Shown: positions 32,090 to 42,738 of the stretch, in pieces
Layout of the letters: each line of letters starts with the position of its first letter
How positions within the stretch are numbered: the first letter of the stretch is position 1
Source: Symbiodinium natans
Lineage: Eukaryota > Sar > Dinophyceae > Suessiales > Symbiodiniaceae
DNA: 64,000 nt
Assembly: GCA_905221605.1 (NCBI GenBank)
Contig: CAJNDS010002813.1
Coordinates: forward strand, 205,724-269,723
Direction: 5' to 3'
Made by a program: the position numbers and the translations under genes
Notes under the pieces: generated by a model
What the model saw: the letters and a program-made list of their open reading frames with translations, nothing else
What the model was told of the DNA's origin: nothing
Database searches by the model: none

Positions 32090-33228
32090 AAGCCCTGTTC
32101 CAAAGGACTGGACTCACACAGAACCACACACACACACCACATAGTAGAGAGACTTTCCACTGTGGATGCTATGCTGAACGGCTGATCTGCGGGGCTTGGG
32201 GCGGTGGGGGGGGAATCCACCCCAAGCCAAAGCACAGAGCCGCCCCAGTTTCACAGAGCGCTGGCTTGAAGCCAGTATTCCCCGAAAGAACTTTACAGCT
32301 GCTACAGTCTTAGCTCGGGCATCTGATGTAGAGGCCTAAGTTTCGCAAGGAGTTCAATAGGCCGAGAGAAGGAACTGCATACTCAGGCTCCACTGTTGAA
32401 TAGATTCAACAGGGACATGCACACGAAGAATGAGCTTTCATCCGTAGTCATGCGCGGAAATTTGTCACTGGAAGTTCTGTGCCTGAGCACGGTTAATGAA
32501 GGAAATTTGCAAAGCTCTCAGTTTTTGCCTTCAATATACATATACACACGAACATCATAGATATTCACACAAAAGTAATTACTGAAACGGGTTCCTAGCA
32601 AGGAAGTGCACTATGCACATTCCTGGCGTGCGTGACGACAGTCTCCTGGACCCTTTGCCCCTGGCGCGCTGTAAGGCTAGGCTTTGGAAGCCTCTGAATC
32701 CACGAAGCCTTCAGGCCTTGTCAGGCCAGTCGCTTCCGGGCTCAAGCCACCCGACGGTACCCATCCTGTTTATTTAGATAGGGAATATGGTGGAATGCCC
32801 TAGCTGAGGTCAGAGTCAGACTCCTCCCGCGAAGCGGCAGCGAGGTGACGAAGCAGAGAGGCGTCGTGGGGGGCAGGTGATCAAAGATGGCTCAGAAGGG
32901 CTCAGGGTTTGCTTGGGCTTCACAAGAGTTTAACATGTGGGCTTCTGGGATTGGTCATCGGGGCGTCCCATAGATGGCAGCCATAGCGGAAGATTGAGCA
33001 AGGCTTAGGAAGCATGCTGAAGGCCAGCAACTCTAGTTGGGCTCAGGTGACGTCCAGAGAAGTATTCCACCACACGGCTGCTGTGCTGGGTGTTATGAGT
33101 TATGAGGTGTAGAGGTGGAGATGTAAGGGATGGCACAATTCACGAAGGCCTGATCTGCCAGCGCATCCCTGCCTCGCAGCCACATTATACTTTTGAGAAA
33201 GGCAGGTAGCAGCAAAGGCTTCCTACCT
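32090..33228. other. No supported gene
   Basis: CA-rich microsatellite at about 32115-32137 and AT-rich stretches (32500-32590). A short open frame (32086-32313) is not convincing. Confidence 0.4.
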
Positions 33229-33378
33229 GCAGGGCAGGCGGCCCCGCTTCATCGAGACATGGCCTGGTCTTGCCGCCGAGGAGAAGCCATGGCGTTGATA
33301 CTGGCGGCATTTTCCACAGTCATGGCTACTCTGCAAGATCAGGCGTTGGAAGTAGATGCATCTTGGATGCAAGAGTAA
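33229..33378 (+). CDS. Possible terminal exon, unrecognised
   Basis: After an AG|G acceptor (CTGCAG|GGCAGG), about 49 codons to TAA, ending TLQDQALEVDASWMQE. Protein-like but unassigned. Confidence 0.3.
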   Translation, partial: AGQAAPLHRDMAWSCRRGEAMALILAAFSTVMATLQDQALEVDASWMQE

Positions 33379-33428
33379 TATGCACATTCTGCATTCTACA
33401 ACGTCTTCTTCACTTTTGTTGTTGCACT

Positions 33429-33429
<1 letters not shown>

Positions 33430-33467
<38 letters not shown>

Positions 33468-33468
33468 T
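33430..33468. repeat. AT microsatellite followed by T run
   Basis: (TA)n of about 30 nt then ten T. Confidence 0.95.
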
Positions 33469-33479
33469 TGTTTCCTCAT

Positions 33480-33631
33480 GCCCAGAACGTAAATGCCCGT
33501 CTTCGGGAGGTTCGCGGGGTTCTGGCCCTGCACATGTTGCGTTCGATGGACCAAGGATGACTGCATCAGTGGCGAGACAGGCTGGTGCAAACCTCGGGGA
33601 CTGGGGACTTTGGGAGCATCTTGCGATCTGA
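33480..33631 (+). CDS. Possible terminal exon, unrecognised
   Basis: A + strand frame ending TGA at 33629-33631 contains SVARQAGANLGDWGLWEHL. A second + strand frame in the first half is equally plausible. No family. Confidence 0.25.
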
Positions 33632-33854
33632 AGTGAGAGATATGGAGCATAGCGTAGCAGCATTTGTTGTGGTTTGGTGACTGTCCTCCAACTTGGGTTG
33701 CTGCCAGGCCGGTGTGACCTCTCCTTGACGCAGCCTCATGGCAGCCTGAGACGGGGTCCCCACAGTCTGTCTGACGTAATGCTTTGGTACATGTGAGGGG
33801 CATGAAATCACATCGTCTGCAGTATTGCTCATGAAAGTTGAAAGCCCCTAGATC

Positions 33855-34345
33855 TTGTTCGACTCAGACAAAGGCTACGTGGTGTGCCCAGGAGGGCTGA
33901 CGAAGACAACAGCACCGAGGCGCGCAGACGGGCTCAGGGTTCAGCACTCGTGTCTTTCCAGGAATGGCCAAGCAAGCTGGTACCCGAAGCATGTTGGGCT
34001 TCCTTGCAATAGGACGGGGGAAGCAGCTCCAACAGGGATCTTTCCATTGTGCTGGCTCAGGCCATGGCGCAAGTCGCGTCTGGTGCCCCTGGCATGCTTT
34101 CGCTTGTCTGAAGAGCTTCGTGTGCTCAACCTTCGGAAGGTTGTCGAAGTCTTGGCAACAAAGTGTTCTGCTAGTGTAAGTCGTTGTGCACAGTACGCAC
34201 CTTGGCCTTAAGTTTCTCCCCGGGGCCCCTCGCAAAGACCTGCACCCATCAAGGGCCTCGTCACGTCAGGCAAGTCGTCCCAAGCCAGACGGCTCCGGCC
34301 GCATGGCCGCAGACACTTTCGCATGTCACGTGCTGCTCATTTAAG
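33855..34345 (+). CDS. Possible exons of an unrecognised gene
   Basis: A 118-codon frame (33855-34211) contains a leucine-rich stretch (CFRLSEELRVLNLRKVVEVL) followed by a GTAAGT donor near 34175. A second frame running to TAA near 34345 is protein-like. The junction between them is not solved, and another ATG-started frame competes. Confidence 0.3.
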
Positions 34346-34829
34346 TCTCCTTCGGGTTGCAGATGCTTGCGCAGGTTGCCAATGAATAAATCCCGCTAGC
34401 CACTGAGGATAGTCAATGGCTGCACCAGCCAGCCGCAGCTTGTCGAAAACGAAGATGTTAACATCAACATAGTATGGGTAGTTCTCTAAATTTTAGTATT
34501 TTCTTAAAATTTCTTTTCTTGATGGAACTTATTTAAGCATTGGTGCTCTGAGGATGTGGATCGCCCACATAGCAGGAGCTTCGGTGGGACCTGATCCGCA
34601 GAATGCCACTTTGCAACACGGGCGTTCAGGGTGTTCATGAGCACTTGTGGCGAGAAGGGGAGGGGACAGCGATCTGGCTTGGAAGAGGGTTCTGTCTCAC
34701 GTTGACAGGTCCGGATAGCTCCTGGGAGTTTCTATGACTTCGAAACACCCAGCCATCTGTCAGCCCTGCGCTACTGGCCCAAGCTCCTAGCCTGCACATT
34801 GTGCAACCTCTCATTCTCTCTGCTCCGCG
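34346..34829. other. No supported gene
   Basis: AT-rich around 34455-34535. A 181-codon minus-strand frame begins here (34635-35180) but is probably the shadow of the + strand frames that follow. Confidence 0.35.
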
Positions 34830-35613
34830 CCTCTGCTCCGCGCCTCCTTGAGTGCTCTGCTCGAAGAGAGGATGGGTTGCGATGAGTCTGGCCACAACTG
34901 CCACTTGGCATGGCCAGCCTATGCGAATCTCAAGCAAAGAATACTGATGGGAGCGCCTACCATTCCACATCCCTCTATGCGAGGCAAGATTGGGAGCAGC
35001 GGCGGGCCTGGCCAGAAATGTCAGTGGAATCCTGTGACTGGGCAGGCTGCGCCCCTTGGGGCTCTGCTTTCTGTGAGGCAGTTTGTTGATGTTGGGGGAC
35101 CATAAGAAGCCTTCCGAGTCTGCGATGCTTTCCGAGCGGCCTGTTGAACCATCTTGCAGTAGAGCCGCCAAAGTCAACAACTGCCAGGAGGACTACAGCA
35201 ACTGCCATCCACCTGTGGACACCAAGTTCGAAGCGACGCTTGGAACAACTTGGAAGAGAGGGGTGGGTGGGCAAGAACGGGTAAGAAAACCTCGCCTACA
35301 AACGGAACAGTAGGACCAACACAGCAACAGTCCCAGCAACAGTAGAAAGAACAGTAGCAACAACAGTAGTAACAACAGTAGTAACAACAGTAGTAACAAC
35401 AGTAGTACCAACGGTAGCAGCAGTACGAGGCAAGTCGAAGCGCACCAGCGAGACAAGAAAAACAATCACGACGACTATGGCTTTGACAACATGACATGCA
35501 GGAAATGGGCGCCACAGGAGCACTCAGGTTTTTGCATGTTCTTGCGACATTCTCACTGCAAGCAAAATAATCCAAGTCCTTTTTGGATTCACATGTTTAT
35601 GACTTTTTGCTGA
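34830..35613 (+). CDS. Multi-exon gene candidate with Asn/Ser-rich tract
   Basis: A frame around 34848-35105 and a second at 35083-35313 are both protein-like (HNCHLAWPAYANLKQRIL; SESAMLSERPVEPSCSRAAK). From the latter, a GT donor at 35260 or 35281 joins in phase to exon 35314-35613, which starts after AG|G and runs 99 codons to TGA. That exon encodes a run of about 22 Asn/Ser residues from an AACAACAGTAGT microsatellite, then a Cys/His-containing tail (CRKWAPQEHSGFCMFLRHSH). No domain named. Confidence 0.4.
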
Positions 35614-35775
35614 TGCAGCCAAGACATGCCCCAGACTCAGCTTCAGCCCGCCTCTTCAGAGCGAAAGCTGCCTCCAAAAACACCCTAACTGCTGTTGAGA
35701 AGCTCGGACAAATTGCCGAGGAGCTATGGCGAGAATGGTGCGCCCTGCAATCCCCAGACACCCGGAGGCGTTGAG

Positions 35776-36206
35776 ATGAAGCTTGGCTTGGCGCTGATGG
35801 CGTGGGCTTTGTACCATCATGCGGTCGGTTCTCCACTGGCGGTACGTTTTTTTTACGGGTGCCGTACTACATGGTGGACCCCAAAAAGGGGACCCAATCT
35901 TGGGCAAAGCAGAAACCGAGCACCGCCCAAAGACGAGGGATGAGGGCTGTAAGGCCACTGAACACGGAAGACTCAGATCTCCCTCCTACATCAACCAGCC
36001 CCCAAAACCTGACGAAGAATGAGAAAGGGGAAAGCGGTTTTATGCTTTTGGCCAGGAAGGGGTGCGACTATGTGGATCTCAGCTTGGTTGACGGCTGGAC
36101 TCTCCCTGTCAAGTTTGAGGCAAGCGGAGATTGTGGCCCATTCGCAGAAAGGCATGGGTTGGTTTTCCTAGTTTTCATATATAAGGAGTTGCATGAAGCA
36201 GCCTGA
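35776..36206 (+). CDS. Thaumatin-like secreted protein, partial or truncated
   Basis: ATG at 35776 opens a classic signal peptide (MKLGLALMAWALYHHAVGSP) ending at a GTACGT donor (exon 35776-35841). An exon after AG|G at about 36029 reads GCDYVDLSLVDGWTLPVKF, which matches the D-Y-x-D-x-S-x-V-D-G core of thaumatin/osmotin-type proteins, a secreted cysteine-rich fold. The N-terminal part of that fold would need about 80 residues between the two exons, and only 187 bp are available, so this is a truncated copy, a diverged relative or a misjoined pair. The frame ends TGA at 36204-36206. Confidence 0.4.
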
Positions 36207-36875
36207 CTATGTCTATTCTGAACCTATCTGCCCTAAACCCCCAAAGGATCGCCAGCTCGGGGCTACAAGGGGTGTCGATCCTGCGGAGCGACGCTTCGGC
36301 GTCTGCAGTGCGGGTGGCAAAAAAAACCCTTAACCTATAAGTAGCAGTTCGCACCTGCGGAGCACAGTGAATGCACCAATTTTGGAGAAGATCCTTGACT
36401 TGAGGTTCCGGCCTCGGTTCTCCTTTATCATAGTTGTTGAGTTGATGCTAACTTTCAGCATCCTCTGAGCAAAAAAAGGGGCCCTCCGAAAGACTCATTG
36501 AGAAGCACAAACGCACCAAGGCCGAACAAACAAGGACGAGAAGGTCGAGGCCAAGATGTGTTTCTTGTTTTTTGGGGGGCTTTCGGGCAAGGCTCTCAGG
36601 GCTCTCAGGGCTCAGGGTTGAGCGATCTTGGGTTTTAGGTGCTTAGGTTGTTTTGTGTTGCTTCCGATGTTTGGCATGGGCGTGGGAGATTAAGGGTTCA
36701 GAGATGGGGTTTTGCTCGTGTGGGGCGAGTGTTGGGCCGAAGGAGGTGGTGGCAGACATAGGACTTCATCTGACTTCATCTGACTTCATGCCTAGCCGAA
36801 TACGAAAAACAACGATGGGTGAAAGACTTAAAGGATGGCCGAAAGAGGTACTGGACTGTTCTTCTTTGTCGTTGA
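36207..36875. other. A-tailed element copy 3 and unassigned sequence
   Basis: At 36306-36327, GCAGTGCGGGTGGC is followed by eight A and CCCTTAACC, a shortened copy of the A-tailed element. The repeated CATCTGACTT near 36768-36790 is a short tandem duplication. No gene supported. Confidence 0.4.
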
Positions 36876-37130
36876 ATGTCTGCCCCAGAGCCGAGCACCT
36901 CACGGCGGCCGGCCACCGGGCAGCAGCGGGTTCACGGAAGTTCACAGTTCCATGCTTCTTTAGACTGCATAGGAGTTGACGGGGGTTTACACGGTGTAGC
37001 CAGAAATGTCAGAAGGTTGAGAAGGGAGGAGCCCCAGGTCGAATTTTGGCTTGGCGACGCGTGTGCCAGGTCTTACTGCAGATCTGCGGGCAATCAATCC
37101 ACTCACCCACCAGGAGCCTATGCTGCATAG
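36876..37130 (+). CDS. 84-codon open frame, unrecognised
   Basis: From ATG at 36876 to TAG, basic, with protein-like composition (RRLRREEPQVEFWLGDACAR). A longer frame (36653-36979) overlaps its start. No family. Confidence 0.35.
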   Translation: MSAPEPSTSRRPATGQQRVHGSSQFHASLDCIGVDGGLHGVARNVRRLRREEPQVEFWLGDACARSYCRSAGNQSTHPPGAYAA

Positions 37131-37262
37131 GTCTGCGAACTGCTGAAACCAGTCCGTGTGCTTGGATATGCTTGGGCACGCGAGGTCTCAGGCTGCTACA
37201 GCCCCTGCAGCAAGCTCCTCGACACGAAGTGGAGCAACAAGGCGAAGCTAATTATGTGCAAC

Positions 37263-37316
37263 ACCCTAAACCCTAAACCCTAAACCCTAAACCCTAAACC
37301 CTAAACCCTAAACCCT
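37263..37316 (-). repeat. Interstitial telomeric array (CCCTAAA)n
   Basis: About seven units. An upstream + strand frame ends on the first TAA of the array. Confidence 0.95.
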
Positions 37317-37411
37317 TGGTGAGACGAAACCCCAAAGCATCCCGGAGACTCATCTGTGCGCAGGAACTGGCCCAGGGGCGTCAGCCAGAGTCAGCCGAGG
37401 CTTCCGGGGAT

Positions 37412-37450
37412 GGTTTAGGGTTTAGGGTTTAGGGTTTCGGGCTTAGGGTT
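37412..37450 (+). repeat. Interstitial telomeric array (TTTAGGG)n
   Basis: About five units, the last degenerate. Confidence 0.9.
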
Positions 37451-37590
37451 GAGGGACGTACACGTAGGTGTCGAGGCTCGGCGCAAAGGAAGTCACAGGG
37501 GTTCTTTCTTCATGGCTCTTCGCGTTGCCGAGCTGGTGGATCCCTAGAACACGCTACGTGTTGAAAGGATTCCAAGACAGCCATGCAATG

Positions 37591-37637
37591 TTTAGGGTGT
37601 AGGGTTTAGGGTTTAGGGTTTAGGGTTTAGGGTTTAG
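37591..37637 (+). repeat. Interstitial telomeric array (TTTAGGG)n
   Basis: About six units, one variant (GGGTGTA). Confidence 0.9.
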
Positions 37638-37987
37638 CGACTGCAATAGCCAAACCTCTAAGTTACGACCAGGAGAAGGGAAGGATGGACGGAGAGCGAG
37701 AGAAATGAGACAGAGCCAGACAAGCGTGCAGAAGAAGAAAAGAAGAAGAAGACAGCGCTGAAAAGTTCCTTAGGCCCGAAAGTCTGATAGCCATCCTAGT
37801 GCAATCCCACCTTGAACTCTGCTAGACCCTCCCACAAAGCCCTTCACTTCACGAGGTTTCACCATATTGCTGCCCCACGCCCCCGCAGACGCCAGAGACC
37901 TGCAGAGCCGGGCCGAAACGCAGCGCGAAAGACTTTGGGGATACAGTCGAGTGTGGGTCTGCTCGCTGGCTCATTGGGTGTTCAGGG

Positions 37988-38692
37988 ATGGGGACTGGTT
38001 TTGCCTTTGCTGGAGCTTTTGCACGGTTGTCCCGTCAGCTGCAGGTGCTAGGTAACGGAAAAGGGCGCCTGGTCACCGTGCATTACTTCCTGCGCCCCAA
38101 GGATCACGCACACCCAATTCCTGAAGACCGTGCACGACAAGTGTCCTGGAGTCGCCATCTTGCAGTTGGAAATGTTGCAGACGTTGCGTTCCCAACACCG
38201 AGATTGGGGATGCGCGAGATTGAGGGTTCGGGGTTTGGAATTTAGAAGCATCGAGGTGATTGGGCTTGATTGTTCCCGTGTTCCCTTGGTTTTCTCACGC
38301 TTGCCAAATCGAACCCGTGGGCTTCAGACATGAAGGGGGATCCACATGATCGGGCCGTAAAGAGTTCTGTGCAGTCGTGTTGCAATGCTTGGGCAAGCTG
38401 GGGCTTCGAAGGTCTATGGTTACGCATACGACGACGGAACAGGCCTCATGCGTTGCAGTTCCGCTACACACTACACGGCCACTGGGCAGCAGAGGCAATG
38501 TTGGATCCGCGTACCCGAGCCCTTAAAGCAGCTCACAGGCAAAATTCTCGAGCCCTAAGTCCGTTCACACCGGGCTTTGTCAAGGAGTGTCAAGCTGCAA
38601 TCGATGAAGGTCACAACGCAACAGCCCCCACATGGCTCTACATAGCCCTACAGCATCTGGGCTGTGCTTTGCTTTCAGGGCAGGGCCCCTGA
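37988..38692 (+). CDS. Cluster of overlapping open frames, unresolved
   Basis: Frames at 37988-38245 (ATG), 38130-38333 and 38270-38692 all look protein-like and overlap, so at most parts of each are exons. The piece GFEGLWLRIR near 38400 faintly recalls the CIA30 domain of complex I assembly factors, but another frame through the same bases (VYGYAYDDGT) is equally good. I assign no product. Confidence 0.25.
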
Positions 38693-38814
38693 CACCTATG
38701 GCCTGCTGAAGCTCACGCCGCATGCACCCCCAAAGTCCGTCAAGCACTAGGGCGCGAGATCGACTGCAAACTCCTAGGAGCCCGTAATGTCCCACATCGC
38801 CAGGTCACCTTCTT

Positions 38815-39321
38815 TTGCCCCTCCACGCTGACGGCGTGAGATGGCCTGAGCACAAGACGGCCCCGCCACGGACCCCTGGGAAAACAGCGAGGATGCCTCA
38901 GGACGCGAGTGAGGAGTATGCGGATGTTCCTTGTGGCAGCACAACACGGACTTCAGGTCTTAGGAGCATCGCAGAATTGGGACTAAGCTTCTTGAAAGTC
39001 AGGAGTAATTATGTCAGGTTATGCAGTTTCGCTGCCGCCGCGCCGTCCTTCCCAAAGTGCTCATCCAACAAGGATGACACTCTTGTAGGATGTAGGCGTG
39101 GGCAAACCTGGCACCAGGCTCACTACCTCCATTTAACTCAGCTTGCAGTTCCACGTACTTGCACCTGCCAGCATGCCTCCTCTTGCCTTCAGGGCGGTCG
39201 TTACAAGAAACCAAGAGAGGCAAACACACAAAGACCCTCCCCAGTCCTGGCACAGCCCGTGATTCGAGATGCGCTCCGGAGTGCCAATGACTGGATCCGT
39301 CAGCACCGCACCAGAAGGTGA
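38815..39321 (+). CDS. 168-codon open frame, unrecognised
   Basis: Continuous + strand frame to TGA at 39319-39321, starting from a TTG, so the real 5' end is unknown. The end (VIRDALRSANDWIRQHRTRR) is helical and basic. No family recognised; it could be the 3' exon of the unresolved gene upstream. Confidence 0.35.
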   Translation: MPLHADGVRWPEHKTAPPRTPGKTARMPQDASEEYADVPCGSTTRTSGLRSIAELGLSFLKVRSNYVRLCSFAAAAPSFPKCSSNKDDTLVGCRRGQTWHQAHYLHLTQLAVPRTCTCQHASSCLQGGRYKKPREANTQRPSPVLAQPVIRDALRSANDWIRQHRTRR

Positions 39322-39361
39322 CGTGTCGACCTTTGAGATCGAGTGTAAGAATCTCGGCTGG

Positions 39362-39408
39362 AATGTATGAGAAATGTATGAGACATGTATGAGAAATGTA
39401 TGAGAACG
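39362..39408 (+). repeat. 11-bp tandem repeat
   Basis: Four copies of ATGTATGAGAA with single-base differences. Confidence 0.9.
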
Positions 39409-39889
39409 TCTGAGTGAAGCTCAAGCTCGGAGTCGTGATGAGCGGCCTCCCAGGGTCATTGAATCCAATGTTTGGCGATACACAGAAAGTCCCCCCGAGG
39501 TGCTTCTCCGTTCCCTCTTAGATCCCCTTCAGCAGCTTCTGTATCCGAGGAACACCTTCCTTCACATCAGCGAGCGACCTTCGCGTGATGGCCGCCTGGG
39601 CCAAGGCCAAGCAGTAAGCCGCAGCCGCAGCTGGACCCCCTCCTCTGCGGGCAGCAGCCCAGAAAAGTCATCGGACCCCTCCGTTTCCAGCCCCAGCCTC
39701 AGTTGCCAATTCGTGGCATCGGTTTCTCGTTTGAGTTTCTCAGGCTACGGTGGAATCCTGGAAGGAAGGCGAGAGAGCCCTTCGTGGTGCCTCCCCTTCG
39801 GGGAGAGAGGTAGTACCGAATGTTTGCCGGGAGTTGAAGCGTGGTGGGAGAGAATCCTTATGTCCGTGGATGAGCAATACGGCAGATAA
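39401..39889 (+). CDS. About 162-codon open frame, Ser-rich, unrecognised
   Basis: Open from just after a TGA near 39400 to TAA at 39887-39889. The N-terminal part (RDERPPRVIESNVWRYTE and onward, LLDPLQQLLYPRNTFL) and the serine-rich middle are protein-like. The start lies inside the 11-bp repeat, so the true beginning is probably an acceptor within it. No domain recognised. Confidence 0.4.
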
Positions 39890-40079
39890 AGGGTAGGCTG
39901 AACCCACCTGCAACAGGCCAGCAGTTTGAACTCAGAAAGCGGGGGCGTGCAACTTGCGCCGGGCGGGTAACCCACTGAAGCCCCCCCACTGAAGCCCCTC
40001 AAGCAGAAAGAGAGAAAGAAAGAAAGAAGCAAATTATGTTGCTTCGAACATCCCCACCCTCTCTGGGCAGAGATACTCC

Positions 40080-40250
40080 GGGGTTGGGCACTTCAGGGAC
40101 ACTCTGGGGCTGGGCACTCCGGCGCTCTGAGATTGGGCACTCCAGGCAGACTCTGGGGCTCCAGGGAGCACGGGTTCTTCACGGAAGACTCGAGAGTTGG
40201 GCACTCCAGGGACACGTTGGGTTTGGGCACTCCAGGGATGAGCGGGGAGT
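40080..40250 (+). repeat. GC-rich minisatellite, GGGCACTCCAGGGA type
   Basis: Imperfect repeats of a unit containing TTGGGCACTCCAGGGACACT. The same unit recurs in reverse complement at 63.66-63.93 kb and once at 59469-59485. Flanked by GA-rich purine tracts (40006-40030 and 40310-40385). Confidence 0.85.
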
Positions 40251-40309
40251 AGACCGGGCGAGGAGAAGAGTTGAATTTAGAATCTAGCAACCCCACACCG
40301 AGGGTGGGG

Positions 40310-40385
40310 AGGAAAAAGAAAGAACAGAACGGAAGAAAGAAAGAAAGAAAAGGAAGGAAGAAACAAAGGAAGAGAATGAGAGTGA
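40310..40385 (+). repeat. Purine (GAAA) tract
   Basis: Strand-biased AG-rich simple sequence. Confidence 0.9.
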
Positions 40386-40391
40386 GAGCCC

Positions 40392-40673
40392 ATGTATGCC
40401 TTTGAGCTAGCCGCGAGAGCTGCTTGCGAGAAGTGCCCAGGTCTTCTTCGCCACTTCATCCCGCCAAACTTAGAAGAAGGGCTGGCACCTTCACATCAAC
40501 TCTTCAATCATGTTGCAAGCTCCACCAGCCAAACCTCACGCTCCAGCGATCGGAGAAGTGACTGGAGCGGCCCCATTGACCCGGACGAGGCTGCAATCCG
40601 TGCAGAGGCCCGGAAGATAGGTTCAGTCCAACATTCGCCAACCTCGGACAACCACAGCATCTCCATATCCTAA
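40392..40673 (+). CDS. 93-codon open frame with ATG, unrecognised
   Basis: ATG at 40392 to TAA. Convincing composition: MYAFELAARAACEKCPGLL at the start, then an acidic/serine middle. It lies 430 bp upstream of the zinc-finger exon on the same strand and could be its N-terminal exon. No domain of its own. Confidence 0.4.
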   Translation: MYAFELAARAACEKCPGLLRHFIPPNLEEGLAPSHQLFNHVASSTSQTSRSSDRRSDWSGPIDPDEAAIRAEARKIGSVQHSPTSDNHSISIS

Positions 40674-41099
40674 GCAATGCATGCTGCACAAGTAGTAGCT
40701 GCTTCGCAGGTGGCTGGAATGATGGACTGTCCTTCCGTTGGTTCGCGACTACACTTTGAGGGCAAATGCCTCTCGGCACCACCATGCAGTCACGAAGCGA
40801 GTTCAAGGAACACACGTGCCGTTCCGTAGCTACTACAATACTGAATTGCTTGAAGACTGCTAGTAGTCAGCAGTGTGTTCGATTCGTCAAAACGGGAAGG
40901 TACGAGGCACGGGGCATAAAGTTTTCGAGGACTTGAGAATCCTTTCCGCGGGATAATCACCGCTAACCGCGCAATTAGTGGCCAGTGGTCAGGGCTGACA
41001 AGATCGTCATTCCACAAGTAAACATGGAAAGCCTTGTGTGTTCTAGTCCAGCATAAGTTTTCAAAACTGTTGTCACTACAGCGGCAGAACACCGCAGAG

Positions 41100-41509
41100 G
41101 TCAACCTTGCCGCTTCATCGATCATGCAGATGGCTGCCGGAATGGTCAAGCGTGCAACTTCTGCCACTTCCGGGACCACGAGGCATCCAATGCAAAGACC
41201 CACCGGCCCTCCAAAGGAGTCCGATCAGGGTACAAGAGAAGCGTCAATCAGGTGGTCCAGTCCAACATGCCAGAGGAGCAAAAGCTGGAAGCGTACAAGA
41301 AGCTGGCTGAGCGGAGTCCATACATGCGCTGCTTGCTGCGCGCCGTGGTGCCCAATATCGACGACCTGCTGGAAGAGCAGGACCACGCTGAGGCAGCTAG
41401 CTCCAGTGCTGTTGATCTGCCACGCGCCCCGGGGTTGCAGCCAAGTACGCCAATGCCACGCATGCCCGGACAACAGCCGGGACCTGCTGCCTCCAAGGTC
41501 TCTTTGTGA
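41100..41509 (+). CDS. CCCH zinc-finger protein, 3' exon
   Basis: Starts after AG|G (CGCAGAG|GTCAACC) and runs 136 codons to TGA. Near the start is a perfect C-x8-C-x5-C-x3-H finger (PCRFIDHADGC, then RNGQAC, then NFCH), followed by a basic stretch, the family layout seen in many alveolate and dinoflagellate RNA-binding proteins. Next comes a helical segment (EEQKLEAYKKLAERSPYM) and a proline-rich tail. CCCH fingers of this spacing usually bind AU-rich RNA; the target is unknown. A second finger is not visible. Earlier exons must exist, because the exon begins in mid-codon just before the finger. A longer frame on the same strand (41034-41585) is its shadow. Confidence 0.8.
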
Positions 41510-42156
41510 GCCGAGGGTTTTGCAGCGATGCTTAGGGCTTAGGGGCAGACGATCGAAAACTTCGGCCTTCGCGGCTACATGTTAGTCGGTATTAGCGTCC
41601 GGTAAGCCAGAGTTGTGATTACTTGTCCGCCCCTGGTGCTAGCACTGAGACCCCACCCCAGTCGTACAGCAGCAGCGAGGCCGTGCAGGGTAGACGCACG
41701 TGTCGCGCCGCTTGCTGGCTTAGGGCATAGGACAGGAATGGGGTTGTGCAGAACAACGTACATGTTGCGTCTTCTTTCGTACACTCAATCAGGACCGGGT
41801 TACTCTAAGACTCTAGTTCAATCTTTTGGAGCCTGGCGATGTTCACGAAGGAACCATACAATGGAACATGCTTTCAGCGCGCACTTGTTGCTGAAGTGCC
41901 CTTCTCATTGTTACTTCGAACAATGCTGCCGATATCCCGCGACTTTGTCAACGGGTTGGGCAGTTTTGAGCTATCAAGACCACTGACCACAGCTTTTGAA
42001 GAAGCAGCTGGCCCCCTTCCGTACCTTGCATCACGCAAGTCGTGATAGCTCTTGAGTCTAAAGCTTTAAAGTCTGTCTTAGTGTCCACGTGCCTGGCACG
42101 TCGTTTTGAAGACCATGTCTTTGGCATAGCTCAGCCTGCGAGTACCTGGACTGCCG
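41510..42156. other. No supported gene
   Basis: Frames at 41615-41986 and 41839-42045 are unconvincing. ACTTCGAACAATGCTGCCGAT near 41918 resembles a motif at 44606 (see the duplicated family). Confidence 0.35.
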
Positions 42157-42430
42157 TTGAACCGTCAGTTGTTCAGTCATTGTAGCGGGGTTGCCAGCTT
42201 GCCGAGCAGCATGTTTTCTCTGAATCTGGCATCCGTCACTCCATGTTCATGTCCTGTGAAGTCGTGGGCGACACTGTTTGCAAGCCGCAAGACCACTCGA
42301 GCCGAGCAGTCGATCATATCTGACCAGCGAAAAAGTCTCATGCTTGACTTGTTCTTGCAGCCAGAAGATTTTGGTGGATCCTTGTTGCTCGTTTGCTCGT
42401 GTAACCCTCAGCCAGAGCCTGAGCTATATG
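42157..42430 (+). CDS. Possible exon, unrecognised
   Basis: About 90 protein-like codons (FSLNLASVTPCSCPVKSW and onward) before the frame runs into an AT microsatellite. A second + strand frame inside it also looks coding. No family. Confidence 0.3.
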
Positions 42431-42595
42431 TGTATGTATACACACACATATATATATATACAGATATATATATATATATATATATCAGACACGTATATCT
42501 ATATGATATGATATATATATATATATATGTATGTATGTGTGTATGTATGTATATATACACGTATATATGTGTATATACGTGTCTTTTTATATATT
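42430..42595. repeat. Compound AT/GTAT microsatellite
   Basis: Mixed (TA)n, (TATG)n and (CATA)n. Confidence 0.95.
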
Positions 42596-42599
42596 AGCC

Positions 42600-42624
42600 C
42601 CTCCCCCCCCCCCCCCCCCCCCCC
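42600..42624 (+). repeat. Poly-C tract
   Basis: About 24 nearly pure C residues. Confidence 0.95.
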
Positions 42625-42738
42625 TTCCCGAAAACCTTCCAAGCCTTTGTTTCCTAAATAACGTCGCGCATTTCCTGCTTCTTTCGGATATGCCCTGTTT
42701 TCATATGTCCATACAAAATTAGTGCTATCCTGTACTGT

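Noticed and set aside
38378-38470. GFEGLWLRIR as a CIA30 domain
   Set aside because: Only ten residues match and another frame through the same bases is equally protein-like.
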